Shown: positions 52,105 through 61,411 of the stretch, piece by piece
How positions within the stretch are numbered: position 1 is the first letter of the stretch
Layout of the letters: every line of letters starts with the position of its first letter
Assembly: GCA_965232455.1 (NCBI GenBank)
Contig: OZ246981.1
Coordinates: 62,001-126,000, forward strand
Source of the DNA: JBFGFX01 sp965232455
GTDB taxonomy: Bacteria; Pseudomonadota; Gammaproteobacteria; Steroidobacterales; Woeseiaceae
Length of the DNA: 64,000 nt
Reading direction: 5' to 3'
Translations under genes and position numbers: made by a program
Notes under the pieces: model-generated
The model's database searches: none
Seen by the model: only the letters and a program-made list of their open reading frames with translations
Told to the model about the DNA's origin: nothing

Positions 52105-54318
52105 TCAATCGAAGTCGCGCGAATAACCAAGAATACCACGTTCGAGAATGCGCTCCGCGCCGGTGCCGACACTGGCCATCCCTTTCAATACTAGCTGAAG
52201 ACCGAAGGCCGAATCCTGAGTTCCCTCGCGCGTGGAAACGAAGCGCCGGCTGACCAGCCTGAGCCCCCAGCAGCAGCTTTCGTATTCCAGGCCGAAAAAT
52301 TGCTCGAGAACCTCCCGGTCCCGTAGCGAATAGTTGTATCGACCGACAAAATTCCAGCTTTGCGAAAGCGGCCAGGACCAGGACAAGTCGCCTTGCTCGA
52401 GCGAGCCGCGCCGGAACCGGTAGGCAAGGTTCAAAATTTTATTCCTGGCGGGCCGGTATTGCAGTCGCGCTTCCGAATTCGTGGTACCGCGGCTGCCGCT
52501 TCCCCATTGATGGCCGATGTCGAAGTTGAAATTCTCGAAGAACAGAAACCGCAGCTCGGCAACGTAGTCCGACGACAGGTTGGTGATAAACCCTTCGTCG
52601 GGCAGCGTAACGCCCTGTTCGCTGAGGTAGCGGGTTTGGCCGATGGTTGCCGTCATCACTTCCTCGCCGGTGGTTCCGTCGAGAATGCGGGAGGTGACAC
52701 CAACGCTCAGTTGATCCGTGTCGGCGACGCGGTCCGGCCCGAGGAACCGGTTCTTGCGAAACAGCTGCACCAGATTGAGGTCCGGTTCGATCGTGTCGAA
52801 GACGGGAAGATCGGACTGCTCGCGAAAGGGCGTATGGACGAAAAGTACCCGCGGTTCGAGCGTTTGAATCCAGTTCGAGCCGTTTTTCATGGAGCGTTCG
52901 AGATACAGACCGGTGTCGATGCTCGATGTCGGCAGCGTCCTGGTCGGGTCGTCGCGTTGGCCCGGCGCCGTGTTGTCCAGATCGTATCGCGTGTGCTGCA
53001 GCACGACCTCCGGGTTGACGAACCATCCGGCGCGCTCTACGGGCCAACTGAGCTTTGGTTGTACGTCCAACCGCCAGCCGGTTACGCCAACGTCGCGATC
53101 GAAGTTGACAATCTCGCCGTCGAGACTGGCGTTCAGGCCGAGCGGCGTCATCGGCAGGGTGCCGGTAAATCTCAGCTGCGGCAATCGGCGATAAGGATCC
53201 TCTTCGGCCGCGATGTTCTCGTCGATGGTCAGGTAGTCTTGAGCCTGGCCGAGGAAAGACCAGTGGTCGCCGTAGAAATCGAACAGGACGTTGCGGTTCA
53301 GGTGCGTGATGCTGGTTGCCGACAGGCTGCCGCGCAGATCCTCGAAATAGCCGCCGTCGGATACGTCGCTGACGTTGATTAGATTACGCCAGCCGCTCTC
53401 GAAGAGCGTTCGATGGCTGAATTCCACGTAACTGCGGGTGTCTGCAAGCACGTCGTCGTCGGGCAGGTATTCGATTTGGACCGATCCCTCGTTGCGCTCG
53501 GTAAGATAGCGGAATTCAGAGGCGAGCTGCACTCCGCGATTGGTGAGCAGGCGGGGTGTAAACGTCGCGTCGTAGTTCTCTGCGATGTTCCAGTAATACG
53601 GCACGCGGATCTCCTCGCCGCTGCGGCCGGCGCTGCCGATTTCCGGCGCGAGGAAACCGGTCTTGCGCGCGTCACCCAACGGGAACGTCAGGCGCGGCGC
53701 GTACAGGAACGGGATGCCCTGAAAACTCAGGGCCACGTTTCGAGCGGTACCCTGGCCGGTGTTGGTGTCCAGCTTTATGTCGTCCGCCTGCAAAAGCCAG
53801 TCGTCCGATCCGGGCGGGCACGTCGTGTAACTGACTTTGCCGAGGTTCAGCGTTCCTTCCTGCGATATCTCGATGTCGTCCGCCGCGCCGCGCGCGCCGC
53901 TCTGTCCGAGCATGAACTCGGCGCCGCCAAACGAGACCCGGCCTGTTGAATACGAGAACACCGCCGAGTCGCTGCTGATCTCCGTGTTGGGGTCACGATA
54001 ACGGACGTTGCCGTCAAGCGTGAGCGAACTCGAATCCGGGTCGTAAACGGCCGTGTCGGCGCCGGCAAGTCGCCGCCCGCGGCGTACGAGGACGCCGCCG
54101 CTCAGCCGGGCTCGCGGCGGCGGGCCTATCAGCGCGTCGATGCTGCCCGCCTCGAAGGTGATCGTGTCGGACTCCTCGCTCGCTTCCAGCTCGAAGAAAC
54201 TTTCATCGCCGATACCGTTGGACGAAGGCGTCGGACAGGCAAGGTCCTCTTGCGCAAACGCCGGAGCCGTGAGAAGCAGGAGCAAAATGCCCGCCGTTGG
54301 AGCGAAGATTTTCGGCAA
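52105..54318 (-). CDS. lptD: LPS-assembly protein LptD
   Basis: 737 residues. A signal peptide (1-22, APAFA/Q) leads to the periplasmic OstA jellyroll domain (about residues 55-190, VLVRRGRRLAGADTAVYDP...GNVRYRD) and the 26-strand barrel (SGEEIRVPYYWNIAENYDATFTPR, C-terminal YSRDFD). Cys28 in DLACPT near the mature N-terminus and the CPPGS and SCCWGLRL cysteines could form the intradomain disulphides. The start is TTG 54318: an in-frame TGA lies about 14 codons upstream with no ATG/GTG in between. It inserts LPS into the outer leaflet. Confidence 0.95.
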   Translation of the reverse strand: MPKIFAPTAGILLLLLTAPAFAQEDLACPTPSSNGIGDESFFELEASEESDTITFEAGSIDALIGPPPRARLSGGVLVRRGRRLAGADTAVYDPDSSSLTLDGNVRYRDPNTEISSDSAVFSYSTGRVSFGGAEFMLGQSGARGAADDIEISQEGTLNLGKVSYTTCPPGSDDWLLQADDIKLDTNTGQGTARNVALSFQGIPFLYAPRLTFPLGDARKTGFLAPEIGSAGRSGEEIRVPYYWNIAENYDATFTPRLLTNRGVQLASEFRYLTERNEGSVQIEYLPDDDVLADTRSYVEFSHRTLFESGWRNLINVSDVSDGGYFEDLRGSLSATSITHLNRNVLFDFYGDHWSFLGQAQDYLTIDENIAAEEDPYRRLPQLRFTGTLPMTPLGLNASLDGEIVNFDRDVGVTGWRLDVQPKLSWPVERAGWFVNPEVVLQHTRYDLDNTAPGQRDDPTRTLPTSSIDTGLYLERSMKNGSNWIQTLEPRVLFVHTPFREQSDLPVFDTIEPDLNLVQLFRKNRFLGPDRVADTDQLSVGVTSRILDGTTGEEVMTATIGQTRYLSEQGVTLPDEGFITNLSSDYVAELRFLFFENFNFDIGHQWGSGSRGTTNSEARLQYRPARNKILNLAYRFRRGSLEQGDLSWSWPLSQSWNFVGRYNYSLRDREVLEQFFGLEYESCCWGLRLVSRRFVSTREGTQDSAFGLQLVLKGMASVGTGAERILERGILGYSRDFD

Positions 54319-54519
54319 TTCGGTGTCGACTTTGGGCAGCGATGTGGAATCCGATCAGGATGTTACGCCGAAAAGATGTCATCGGGTATCACGATTTGCT
54401 ACCTTCGCACAGAATTTGTGACCCTTCAACGCGCCAATCGGCGTTGCTTCGGCACAACGCCCTAAAAGGAACTCGTTGTCAACGACTCGATCGAAACCTC
54501 AGACAAGCGCCTGGCCACC

Positions 54520-55500
54520 TTGACGGACTGGCTTGAACAGCTGCCGGACGTTGCGGGTCTGCCGCCAACGCCGGCCTCCGGCGATGCGAGCTTTCGCCGC
54601 TACTTCCGATTGCGCCGTGGCTTGCGAAGCTGGATAGCCATGGATGCGCCGCCGCCGATGGAAGACTGCCGCTCGTTTGTCCAGATTGCGGGTTTTCTTC
54701 GCTCGATGTCCCTGAACGTGCCGGAGGTTCTCGCCGCCGATCTCGATCGCGGATTCCTGCTGATGACGGACCTCGGTTCCCGGCAATATCTGAACGCGCT
54801 GGGCGACGATCAGGCGTTCGAGGATCGGCTGTACGACGATGCGATTGACGCGCTCGGTCGCATGCAGCGGGAGGGGAGGCGGTTTCTGAGGGAACTGCCT
54901 GCTTATGACGAGGAGCTTTTACGGTTCGAGATGTCGCTGTTTCGCGATTACCTGTGCGGGCGCCATTTGGGCATCACCTTCAGCGCGGCGGAGGAAGCCT
55001 CCTGGCAGTCGGTTTGCGATCTTCTGGTGCAAAGCGCCCTGGACCAGCCGGCGGTCTTCGTGCATCGTGACTATCACTCGCGGAACCTGATGGTGACCAG
55101 CGAAGGCAATCCCGGCATCCTGGACTTTCAGGACGCGGTCGCGGGGCCTCTCACCTACGACCTCGTGTCTTTGCTCAAGGATTGTTACGTCCGCCTGCCG
55201 GACGAAGCGATCAGAAACCGTGTGATGCACTTCTATGACGGGCTCGACGCGCACAGGGCTGCGGGCATGGACCGCGACGTTTTCTGGCGCAGATTCGAGC
55301 TGATGGGCGTACAGCGGCACCTCAAAGCGGCGGGAATATTCGCAAGGCTTCTGCATCGGGACGGCAAGGGCGGTTACATGCAGGACGTGCCGCGCACCCT
55401 GCGGTACATCGTGGACGTCGCATCCGACGAACCGGCGTTGGAATTCCTGCACGAGCTGATCGAAGAGCGGTGTTTGTCGCAGCTTGCGGGTCGCACGTGA
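54520..55500 (+). CDS. amgK: cell-wall recycling anomeric sugar kinase (AmgK-like)
   Basis: 326 residues of the aminoglycoside phosphotransferase/kinase fold: ASGDASFRRYFRLRRG at the N-terminus, catalytic VHRDYHSRNLMVT, metal-binding GILDFQDAVAGPLTYDL. In Pseudomonas this enzyme phosphorylates MurNAc and GlcNAc at C1, feeding MurU. TTG 54520 is the only normal start compatible with the frame. The murU gene begins in a four-base overlap with its stop. It diverges from lptD across a 201-base gap, as in Pseudomonas. Confidence 0.92.
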   Translation: MTDWLEQLPDVAGLPPTPASGDASFRRYFRLRRGLRSWIAMDAPPPMEDCRSFVQIAGFLRSMSLNVPEVLAADLDRGFLLMTDLGSRQYLNALGDDQAFEDRLYDDAIDALGRMQREGRRFLRELPAYDEELLRFEMSLFRDYLCGRHLGITFSAAEEASWQSVCDLLVQSALDQPAVFVHRDYHSRNLMVTSEGNPGILDFQDAVAGPLTYDLVSLLKDCYVRLPDEAIRNRVMHFYDGLDAHRAAGMDRDVFWRRFELMGVQRHLKAAGIFARLLHRDGKGGYMQDVPRTLRYIVDVASDEPALEFLHELIEERCLSQLAGRT

Positions 55501-56153
55501 ACGCGATGATTCTGGCGGCGGGTCGCGGAGAACGACTGCGGCCGATTACCGACCGAATGCCGAAGCCGCTGGTCGAAATCGACGGCGTCAGTCTGCTCGA
55601 ACGCCACTTGCAAAACCTGGCGGCCTCCGGCGTCCGACACGTCGTGATCAATCTCGGGTGGCTCGGGGAACAGATTGTCGAACGGGTAGGCTCCGGAGCG
55701 GCGTTTGGCTTACAGGTTTCCTACAGTCCGGAGTACGATGAAGTCCTCGACACGGGTGGCGGCATTCGGCGCGCGCTGCCGATGCTGGGTGAGGAGCCGT
55801 TCTGGGTGATCAACGGTGACATCCTGACGGACTTCAGCGTTACGGCGCCGGTGCTGGCCGACGGCTTCGATGCGCATCTGGTGTTGGTCGAAAATCCCGC
55901 TCACAAACGCAGCGGCGATTTCGACCTGGTCGACGGCAGAATCCGGAACGCGGAGCGGGCGAGCTTCACCTACAGCGGAATCGCCTGCTACCGGCCGGCG
56001 TTTTTCGCCGGATCAGCCGTTGAGCGGTTCTCGGTTGTGCCCCTGCTGCGCGACGCCGCGGATCGGGGCCGGCTGAGCGGCCAGCTTCACGACGGTCTTT
56101 GGGCCGACGTCGGCACGCCACAACGACTGGCCGAGCTTACGCAAAGTGTCTAG
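55497..56153 (+). CDS. murU: N-acetylmuramate alpha-1-phosphate uridylyltransferase (MurU)
   Basis: 218 residues from GTG 55497 (in the GTGA overlap with amgK); ATG 55506 is a close alternative. The nucleotidyltransferase motif is MILAAGRGERLRPITDRMPKPLV, followed by LDTGGGIRRAL and the INGDILTDF metal site. It makes UDP-MurNAc from MurNAc-1-phosphate, bypassing de novo UDP-MurNAc synthesis and thus fosfomycin action in Pseudomonas. The pairing with amgK makes the call firm. Confidence 0.92.
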   Translation: MNAMILAAGRGERLRPITDRMPKPLVEIDGVSLLERHLQNLAASGVRHVVINLGWLGEQIVERVGSGAAFGLQVSYSPEYDEVLDTGGGIRRALPMLGEEPFWVINGDILTDFSVTAPVLADGFDAHLVLVENPAHKRSGDFDLVDGRIRNAERASFTYSGIACYRPAFFAGSAVERFSVVPLLRDAADRGRLSGQLHDGLWADVGTPQRLAELTQSV

Positions 56154-56161
56154 GACCCGTC

Positions 56162-56842
56162 TCAACCGTCTGTCATACGCTCAAAGGTCAATTTGCGACG
56201 GTCGCTCATGCCGAGATGGCGTAACAGGTTGGTCTCAACGGCGTCCTGTATCTCCCGCCGGCCGGCATCGACGGACAGCGAGCGCAGACTACAGACTTCC
56301 AGGTCCGCGAAGCCGCAGGGATTGATCCTCGAAAACGGCTCGACGTCGACGTCTACGTTCAACGCCATGCCGTGAAAACTCGCGCCTCGGCGGATGCGGA
56401 GGCCGACGCTGGCGATCTTTTTTCCGTCGACGTAGACGCCGGGTGCGTCCGCGCGGCTGGCGGCGCGGATGCCGTAGCCCGCGGCGAGATCGACGACGCT
56501 CTGCTCCAACGCCGTGACGAGATCACGAACGCCCAGACCGCCTCGCTTGAGGTCGATCAACGGATAGATCATGAGTTGCCCGGGCCCGTGATAGGTCACC
56601 TGTCCGCCGCGGTCAACCGGTACGACCGGAATGTCGCCCGGGGAGAGCAGGTGAGAGCGATCGGCGTTCAGGCCGAGGGTGAATACCGGCGGATGTTCCG
56701 TGAACCAGATTTCGTCCGCCGTGTTTTCGTCGCGCCTTTCGGTGAAACTTTGCATCGCGCGCCAAACAAGCACGTAGTCCCGCCTTCCCAGCGAGCGGAC
56801 GTGTATGGCGTCATTGGCAAGGACCGGCTCGGCCGCCGCCAT
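56162..56842 (-). CDS. lipB: octanoyltransferase LipB
   Basis: 226 residues from ATG 56842; GTG 56845 would overlap the ybeD stop by four bases. Signatures: GLNADRSHLL, RGGQVTYHGPGQLMIYPLIDL, catalytic Lys in KKIASVGLRIRRG and the Cys in the INPCGFADLEVCSL segment. It transfers octanoate from acyl carrier protein to lipoyl domains for lipoate synthesis. It ends eight bases from the convergent murU stop. lipA is not in the window. Confidence 0.95.
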   Translation of the reverse strand: MAAAEPVLANDAIHVRSLGRRDYVLVWRAMQSFTERRDENTADEIWFTEHPPVFTLGLNADRSHLLSPGDIPVVPVDRGGQVTYHGPGQLMIYPLIDLKRGGLGVRDLVTALEQSVVDLAAGYGIRAASRADAPGVYVDGKKIASVGLRIRRGASFHGMALNVDVDVEPFSRINPCGFADLEVCSLRSLSVDAGRREIQDAVETNLLRHLGMSDRRKLTFERMTDG

Positions 56843-57126
56843 CACAGCGCCACCAGAATTTCGTCGTGCGCGCTCAGGTCCACATAGATTCGATCGAGTT
56901 GTTCCTGGCTTTTCGCAGCGATCGTGATGGTCAGAGAGACAAAATTTGCATTGCGGCTCAACGACCGGCGAATGGCGTCGTCGGACAGTTCACCGACGTG
57001 CCGTTCGACGATGCTCCGCGCGGCTTCATGGAACGCAGGGTGGTCGCGCCCCATCATCTTGACCGGGAATTCACACGGGAATTCGAGGGCGGTTTCGCGG
57101 TTCTCCGGGTCTGCGCTGTTTGTCAT
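56842..57126 (-). CDS. ybeD: DUF493 family protein YbeD
   Basis: 94 residues, a ferredoxin-like regulatory fold. Recognisable pieces are ALEFPCEFPVKMMGR and RNANFVSLTITIAAKSQEQLDRIYVDLSAHDEILVAL. The gene regularly sits between dacA and lipB in gammaproteobacteria, as here (28 bases after dacA, coupled to lipB). The molecular role is not known; a link to lipoate or wall metabolism is inferred only from the neighbourhood. Confidence 0.93.
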   Translation of the reverse strand: MTNSADPENRETALEFPCEFPVKMMGRDHPAFHEAARSIVERHVGELSDDAIRRSLSRNANFVSLTITIAAKSQEQLDRIYVDLSAHDEILVAL

Positions 57127-57154
57127 TGCCGTTCACGAAAGGGTGGTGTCGCGT

Positions 57155-58297
57155 TTACTCGAACCAGAGCTGAACGCCGTCGCGGGTCCGCTGCCAGAGC
57201 GATCCGGCCGGGTTTTCCTCCAGCGCCCTCAGAGGCTCGTTGAGCAGCAAAGCGCCGTTCAGGCTCACCTGCAGCTCGGCCAAAGGCTGGCCCTGGGCGA
57301 CCGGCGCCAGCAGCTGTGCCGGCATGTTCAGGATCGACTCGACCTCGTCGAAGCTGCCGCGCGGCACGGTAATGTAGAGATCGTCGGCGACGCCGAGGGC
57401 GGTTGTCTCCTTGCTGGCTTTCCACACCTTGGCGTCGGCGACTTTTTCTCCGGCCCGATACAGCAGCCGGGTCTCGTAGAATCGAAAACCGTAGTTGAGC
57501 AGCGCCTGGCTGCCGTCGATACGCGCCTTGGCGCTGGCGGTGCCGAGCACGACCGACACCAGGCGCATGCCGTCCCGCTCCGCGGAGGAAACCAGGCAAT
57601 AACCCGCATCGTCGGTTCTGCCGGTTTTCATGCCATCGACACTCTCGTCGCGCCAGAGCAGCGAATTGCGGTTCTTCTGCGCGATCCCGTTGAACTCGAA
57701 CTCCCTGACCGAGTACCAGCGGTAATAGTCCGGAAATTCCCGAATGATCGCCCCGGCCACGAGCGACATGTCACGCGCGGTCGTGTAGTGATTTTCGTCG
57801 GGGAGGCCGGTCGCGTTCTTGAATTGGCTGGAACGCATGCCGAGTGCCGCGGCGTGCTGATTCATCATCTGGGCAAAAACGGACTCCGTGCCCGCCACGT
57901 GTTCCGCCAAAGCGACACTCGCGTCGTTTCCGGATTGCACGATCATGCCCAGCAGCAGATCTTCGACCGAAACCTGCTTACCGACCTCGATGAACATTCG
58001 CGAACCGCCGGTTCGCCAGGCTTTTTCGCTGACGGTCACGGTGTCCTGCAGCGTGATTTGACCTTCCTTGAGGGCGTTGAAAATGACGTAGGCGGACATG
58101 AGCTTGGTCAGGCTCGCGGGTGCAAGCCGCGTATCGGGTTTGAGCGACGCCACCTCATGTCCCGTGTTGGCGTCGATGACCAGATAACTCTTGGCGCCGA
58201 TGACCGGCGCCGCCGGCGTCGGCATGTTTTGTGCCATCGCGAGGCCGGACCCGGCCAGCGCGACGATGAGCAAAATGATTTTAGAATTAGCGGACAT
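57155..58297 (-). CDS. dacA: D-alanyl-D-alanine carboxypeptidase (PBP5/6 type)
   Basis: 380 residues. A signal peptide (about 1-22) is followed by the serine-peptidase domain: SxxK at Ser62-Lys65 (PASLTKLMSAY), SGN at 122-124 (QSGNDASVAL), and KTG near residue 225 (GMKTGRTDDAG). The PBP5-like C-terminal domain ends in an amphipathic anchor (QRTRDGVQLWFE). It removes the terminal D-Ala of pentapeptides in the periplasm. Confidence 0.96.
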   Translation of the reverse strand: MSANSKIILLIVALAGSGLAMAQNMPTPAAPVIGAKSYLVIDANTGHEVASLKPDTRLAPASLTKLMSAYVIFNALKEGQITLQDTVTVSEKAWRTGGSRMFIEVGKQVSVEDLLLGMIVQSGNDASVALAEHVAGTESVFAQMMNQHAAALGMRSSQFKNATGLPDENHYTTARDMSLVAGAIIREFPDYYRWYSVREFEFNGIAQKNRNSLLWRDESVDGMKTGRTDDAGYCLVSSAERDGMRLVSVVLGTASAKARIDGSQALLNYGFRFYETRLLYRAGEKVADAKVWKASKETTALGVADDLYITVPRGSFDEVESILNMPAQLLAPVAQGQPLAELQVSLNGALLLNEPLRALEENPAGSLWQRTRDGVQLWFE

Positions 58298-58411
58298 GTC
58301 GTGTTCGTGATTCCAAAAGATGGCGCATTGTAACGCCTGCGCCGCCGCTTGTGTGACCGGGCTTATAACGATCCCCGGCCTTGTCCCGTCCGAAAAGCCC
58401 GCGAAGCGACC

Positions 58412-59284
58412 TCATTCGGTAACCAGATGTGTATCGCCGATGCCGATGCGGTTGAGTTCGTTGACGACCTTGTCGTACTGTGCAACGTTGGCAATTGGGC
58501 CGACCCGGACCCGATACAGCGAGGCCGAGCTGTTCCGTTCCTCGTGAACGAACGCTTCGTCAATGCCGCTGTCACGCAGGTAGCGGTAGCGTCGCGCGGC
58601 GTTGTCTCTGTCGCCAAAGGCGCCGACTTGCACGTAGATCCGGTGATCGCCGGCGGTTTGCGGGGGCGCCGGCCGCTGAGCCGGCGGTTTGCCCAGGTTT
58701 GCCGGCGCGTCCGCACGTTGCGCCTGAGCCGGCGGATCGAAGCTGATGGCGGTCACCTCGACGAGGCTGGTGCCGTCCTGGACCATGTCCAGCTTCAGCG
58801 CCGCCGAGTAGGAAAGATCGATGATGCGGTTGTCGACGAACGGGCCGCGATCGTTGACTCGCACGACAATACGTTTGTCGTTCTTCAAATTGCGCACTTC
58901 GACGTAGGTCGGCAGCGGCAGCGATTTGTGCGCGGCGGTCATCCCGTACATGTCGTAGGGCTCTCGGCTGGCGGTCGGGCGCCCGTGAAACTTCTTGCCG
59001 TACCAGGAGGCGACGCCCCGTTCCCGATAACCGAAACTCGTATTCAGGACTTCGTAACGTTTACCGTGCACTTCGTAGACGGGCCCGTTGCCGTAACGGC
59101 TGCGCGCCTCGGCGCGCGGGATCGGGTCGCTCGGCAGGCTTGCCGGCGTGACGGATCCTCCGCCGGGCGCGCCGTCACGCGGGGTGTGAACGCCGCAGCC
59201 GCCGACAGCGAGGACAATCAGGCAATGGAACGCGACCGCGAATCGCCCGCACACGGGCTCACGCGCGAAATCACGACCTGCCAC
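58412..59284 (-). CDS. rlpA: septal ring lytic transglycosylase RlpA
   Basis: 290 residues from GTG 59284; GTG 59254 gives a tighter lipoprotein signal peptide. Lipobox GGC near residue 30. The double-psi beta-barrel domain has GVASWYGKKFHGRPTASREPYDMYGMTAAHKSLPLPTYVEV and RVNDRGPF. A C-terminal SPOR domain (IYVQVGAFGDRDNAARRYRYL) binds denuded septal glycan. It overlaps mltB by 14 bases. Confidence 0.94.
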   Translation of the reverse strand: MAGRDFAREPVCGRFAVAFHCLIVLAVGGCGVHTPRDGAPGGGSVTPASLPSDPIPRAEARSRYGNGPVYEVHGKRYEVLNTSFGYRERGVASWYGKKFHGRPTASREPYDMYGMTAAHKSLPLPTYVEVRNLKNDKRIVVRVNDRGPFVDNRIIDLSYSAALKLDMVQDGTSLVEVTAISFDPPAQAQRADAPANLGKPPAQRPAPPQTAGDHRIYVQVGAFGDRDNAARRYRYLRDSGIDEAFVHEERNSSASLYRVRVGPIANVAQYDKVVNELNRIGIGDTHLVTE

Positions 59285-60272
59285 GGCTTACCTCGAGCGC
59301 GATCTCCTGGCCGAGTTGGTGAACTGCAAGCGCGTACATGACGCTGCGGTTGTAGCGCGTGATAACAAAAAAATTGTGAAAACCGACCCAATGCTCCTTG
59401 CTGTCGCCGCTTTCCAGGGTCAGCAGCTGGCTCTTGTGATCGGCCGGCATGCCCGTCGCGAAGACGACGCCCTGGTCGCTCAATGACCGTACCGTCTCAC
59501 GCGGTTTCAGCGTGTTCTCGGGCAACACGCCGTTCCAGTCCGCGCCGAACGTGGCCTGGGTGACCACTTCATTACCCGGCTGCCACCCATGTTCCACGAA
59601 ATAGTTGGCGACGCTGCCGATGACGTCCTGCCAGTTGCTCCAGATGTCGCGCCGGCCGTCGTCACTCGAATCCACGGCATAGGCGCGGTAGCTGCTGGGC
59701 ATGAACTGCGGCCGTCCCATCGCGCCGGCGTAGGAACCGGTCGGCTCGGCGACGTTGAGGCCTTCTTCGCGCACCAGAAGCAGGAACTGTTGCAGCTCGC
59801 GGGTGAAGAATTTCGATCGCGGCGGATAGTCGAAGGCGAGCGTCGCCAGGGCGTCGAGCACGCGGTATTTACCGGTAATGCGCCCGAAATAGGTCTCGAC
59901 CCCTATGATCCCGACCAGAATATCGTCGCTGACCCCCGTCTCCGCGCTGATGCGCTCGATGTCCTCCCGGTGCTCGCGCCAGAAATCGGCGCCGGCCTGG
60001 ACGCGTTCGTCGGTCAGGAATATTGCCCGATACTCTCTCCAGGTGAGCGTCTTTTCCGCCGGCCGGCTGATCGCGTCGAGTATCGACTGCTGCGAGCGCG
60101 CCTCGCTGATGGCCTCGACCAACACATCCCGATCGTAGTCGAATTCGTCGACCATCCCCGCGATAAATTGCTGCACGTCCGGGCGTTCGACGTCGAACGC
60201 AAGCGCGGCCGGGGAAAGGCCCAGGAGGAGCAGGGTGGCGAGATAACGTGCGGACTCCATGATGTTCCTCAT
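59271..60272 (-). CDS. mltB: lytic murein transglycosylase B
   Basis: 333 residues from ATG 60272 (TTG 60275 is one codon earlier). Signal peptide 1-26. The MltB family site IIGVETYFGRITGKY carries the catalytic Glu (about residue 126). Later motifs are GSYAGAMGRPQFMPSSYRAYAVD and DVIGSVANYFVEHGW. A soluble or processed periplasmic enzyme cutting glycan strands to 1,6-anhydro products. No lipobox is seen, so it is not the lipidated MltB form of E. coli. It overlaps rodA by one base. Confidence 0.94.
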   Translation of the reverse strand: MRNIMESARYLATLLLLGLSPAALAFDVERPDVQQFIAGMVDEFDYDRDVLVEAISEARSQQSILDAISRPAEKTLTWREYRAIFLTDERVQAGADFWREHREDIERISAETGVSDDILVGIIGVETYFGRITGKYRVLDALATLAFDYPPRSKFFTRELQQFLLLVREEGLNVAEPTGSYAGAMGRPQFMPSSYRAYAVDSSDDGRRDIWSNWQDVIGSVANYFVEHGWQPGNEVVTQATFGADWNGVLPENTLKPRETVRSLSDQGVVFATGMPADHKSQLLTLESGDSKEHWVGFHNFFVITRYNRSVMYALAVHQLGQEIALEVSRGRS

Positions 60273-61411
60273 CAATGTGGTAAGAGCTTCCGATGCGAGT
60301 GGATGGACATCAGAATACCGAATCCCGCCAACAGGGTCACCATCGAGGTTCCACCGAAGCTGACCAGCGGCAGCGGGATGCCGACGACCGGAACCAGTCC
60401 GGTCACCATTGCCGTGTTCACGAACACATAGACAAAAAAAGTCAGGCTAATGCTCCCCGCGAGCAGCCGGGAAAACGAATCTCTCGCCTGGGTCGCGATA
60501 TAGAGTCCGCGTCCGACGACAAAAATGTAGAGACCCAGCAGGCTCAGCACGCCCAGCAGCCCGAGTTCCTCGCCCATTACTGCAAAAATGAAATCCGTGT
60601 CGCGCTCGGGCAAGAACTCGAGCTGCGCCTGGCTGCCATTGGTCCAGCCCTTGCCGAACAGTCCGCCTGAGCCGATCGCGATCTTTGACTGGATGATGTT
60701 ATAGCCGGCGCCGAGCGGGTCGGAGTCCGGGTCCAGCAGCGTCAGGACGCGCTGCCGCTGATAGTCCTGCATGAAATTCCAGAGAACGAGCGCGCCGGGG
60801 ATCGATAGCGCGAGCAGTGCAAACATGAGTCGAATCGACATGCCGGCGAGAACCACGACCAGCACGCCGGCGGCCGAGATCAGCAGCGAGGTGCCGAGAT
60901 CGGGCTGCACGGCGATCATGTAGGCGGGCACCGCGATCAGTATTGCGATGATCAGCAGTTGCGCGGCATTGGGAGGGAGCTGCCGTTCGTGCAGATACCA
61001 GGCCGCCATCATCGGCACCGCGAGCTTCATGATCTCCGACGGTTGAAAGCGTATGCCGACGTCCAGCCACCGTTGTGCGCCCTGGCCAATGTCGCCGCCG
61101 ATCAATACCAGCGACAGCAGGCCGAGTCCGGCAAGATACGCCCAGGGCGTCCAGCGGCGCATCAGATCGGGCGGCAACTGGGCGACGATTATCATCACGA
61201 CCAGCGCGACACCGAGGCGGATGAGCTGCTGCATCAGCAGATCGGGCCGCTCGCCGACCGCGCTGTACAGGACCACCAGACCGAAGCCGCAGATGAGCAG
61301 CAGCCCCCCCAGCAGCGGTCCGTCGATGTGCAGCCGTCGGAGCAGACGCGACCAGTCGCCGAGCGGCGCCGCTTTGCGCTCGAAGATGCGTTGCGTGTCG
61401 CTAAACCGCAT
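60272..61411 (-). CDS. rodA: peptidoglycan glycosyltransferase RodA
   Basis: 379 residues from ATG 61411, which lies 11 bases inside the end of mrdA; the open frame to 61465 is not used. A SEDS family membrane protein of about ten helices with PSEIMKLAVPMMAAWYLHE, the QPDLGTSLL segment with the catalytic Asp, and the C-terminal GIPLPLVSFGGTSMVTLLAGFGILMS signature. It polymerises glycan with PBP2 in the elongasome. Confidence 0.96.
   Translation of the reverse strand: MRFSDTQRIFERKAAPLGDWSRLLRRLHIDGPLLGGLLLICGFGLVVLYSAVGERPDLLMQQLIRLGVALVVMIIVAQLPPDLMRRWTPWAYLAGLGLLSLVLIGGDIGQGAQRWLDVGIRFQPSEIMKLAVPMMAAWYLHERQLPPNAAQLLIIAILIAVPAYMIAVQPDLGTSLLISAAGVLVVVLAGMSIRLMFALLALSIPGALVLWNFMQDYQRQRVLTLLDPDSDPLGAGYNIIQSKIAIGSGGLFGKGWTNGSQAQLEFLPERDTDFIFAVMGEELGLLGVLSLLGLYIFVVGRGLYIATQARDSFSRLLAGSISLTFFVYVFVNTAMVTGLVPVVGIPLPLVSFGGTSMVTLLAGFGILMSIHSHRKLLPH

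Noticed and set aside
54468..54474. GGAACTC as a sigma-E -35 element before amgK.
   Set aside because: No matching -10 element at the right distance, and the bases overlap an ordinary purine-rich stretch.
56924..58333. A 469-codon plus-strand frame opposite ybeD and dacA.
   Set aside because: It mirrors dacA codon structure and has no recognisable protein features.
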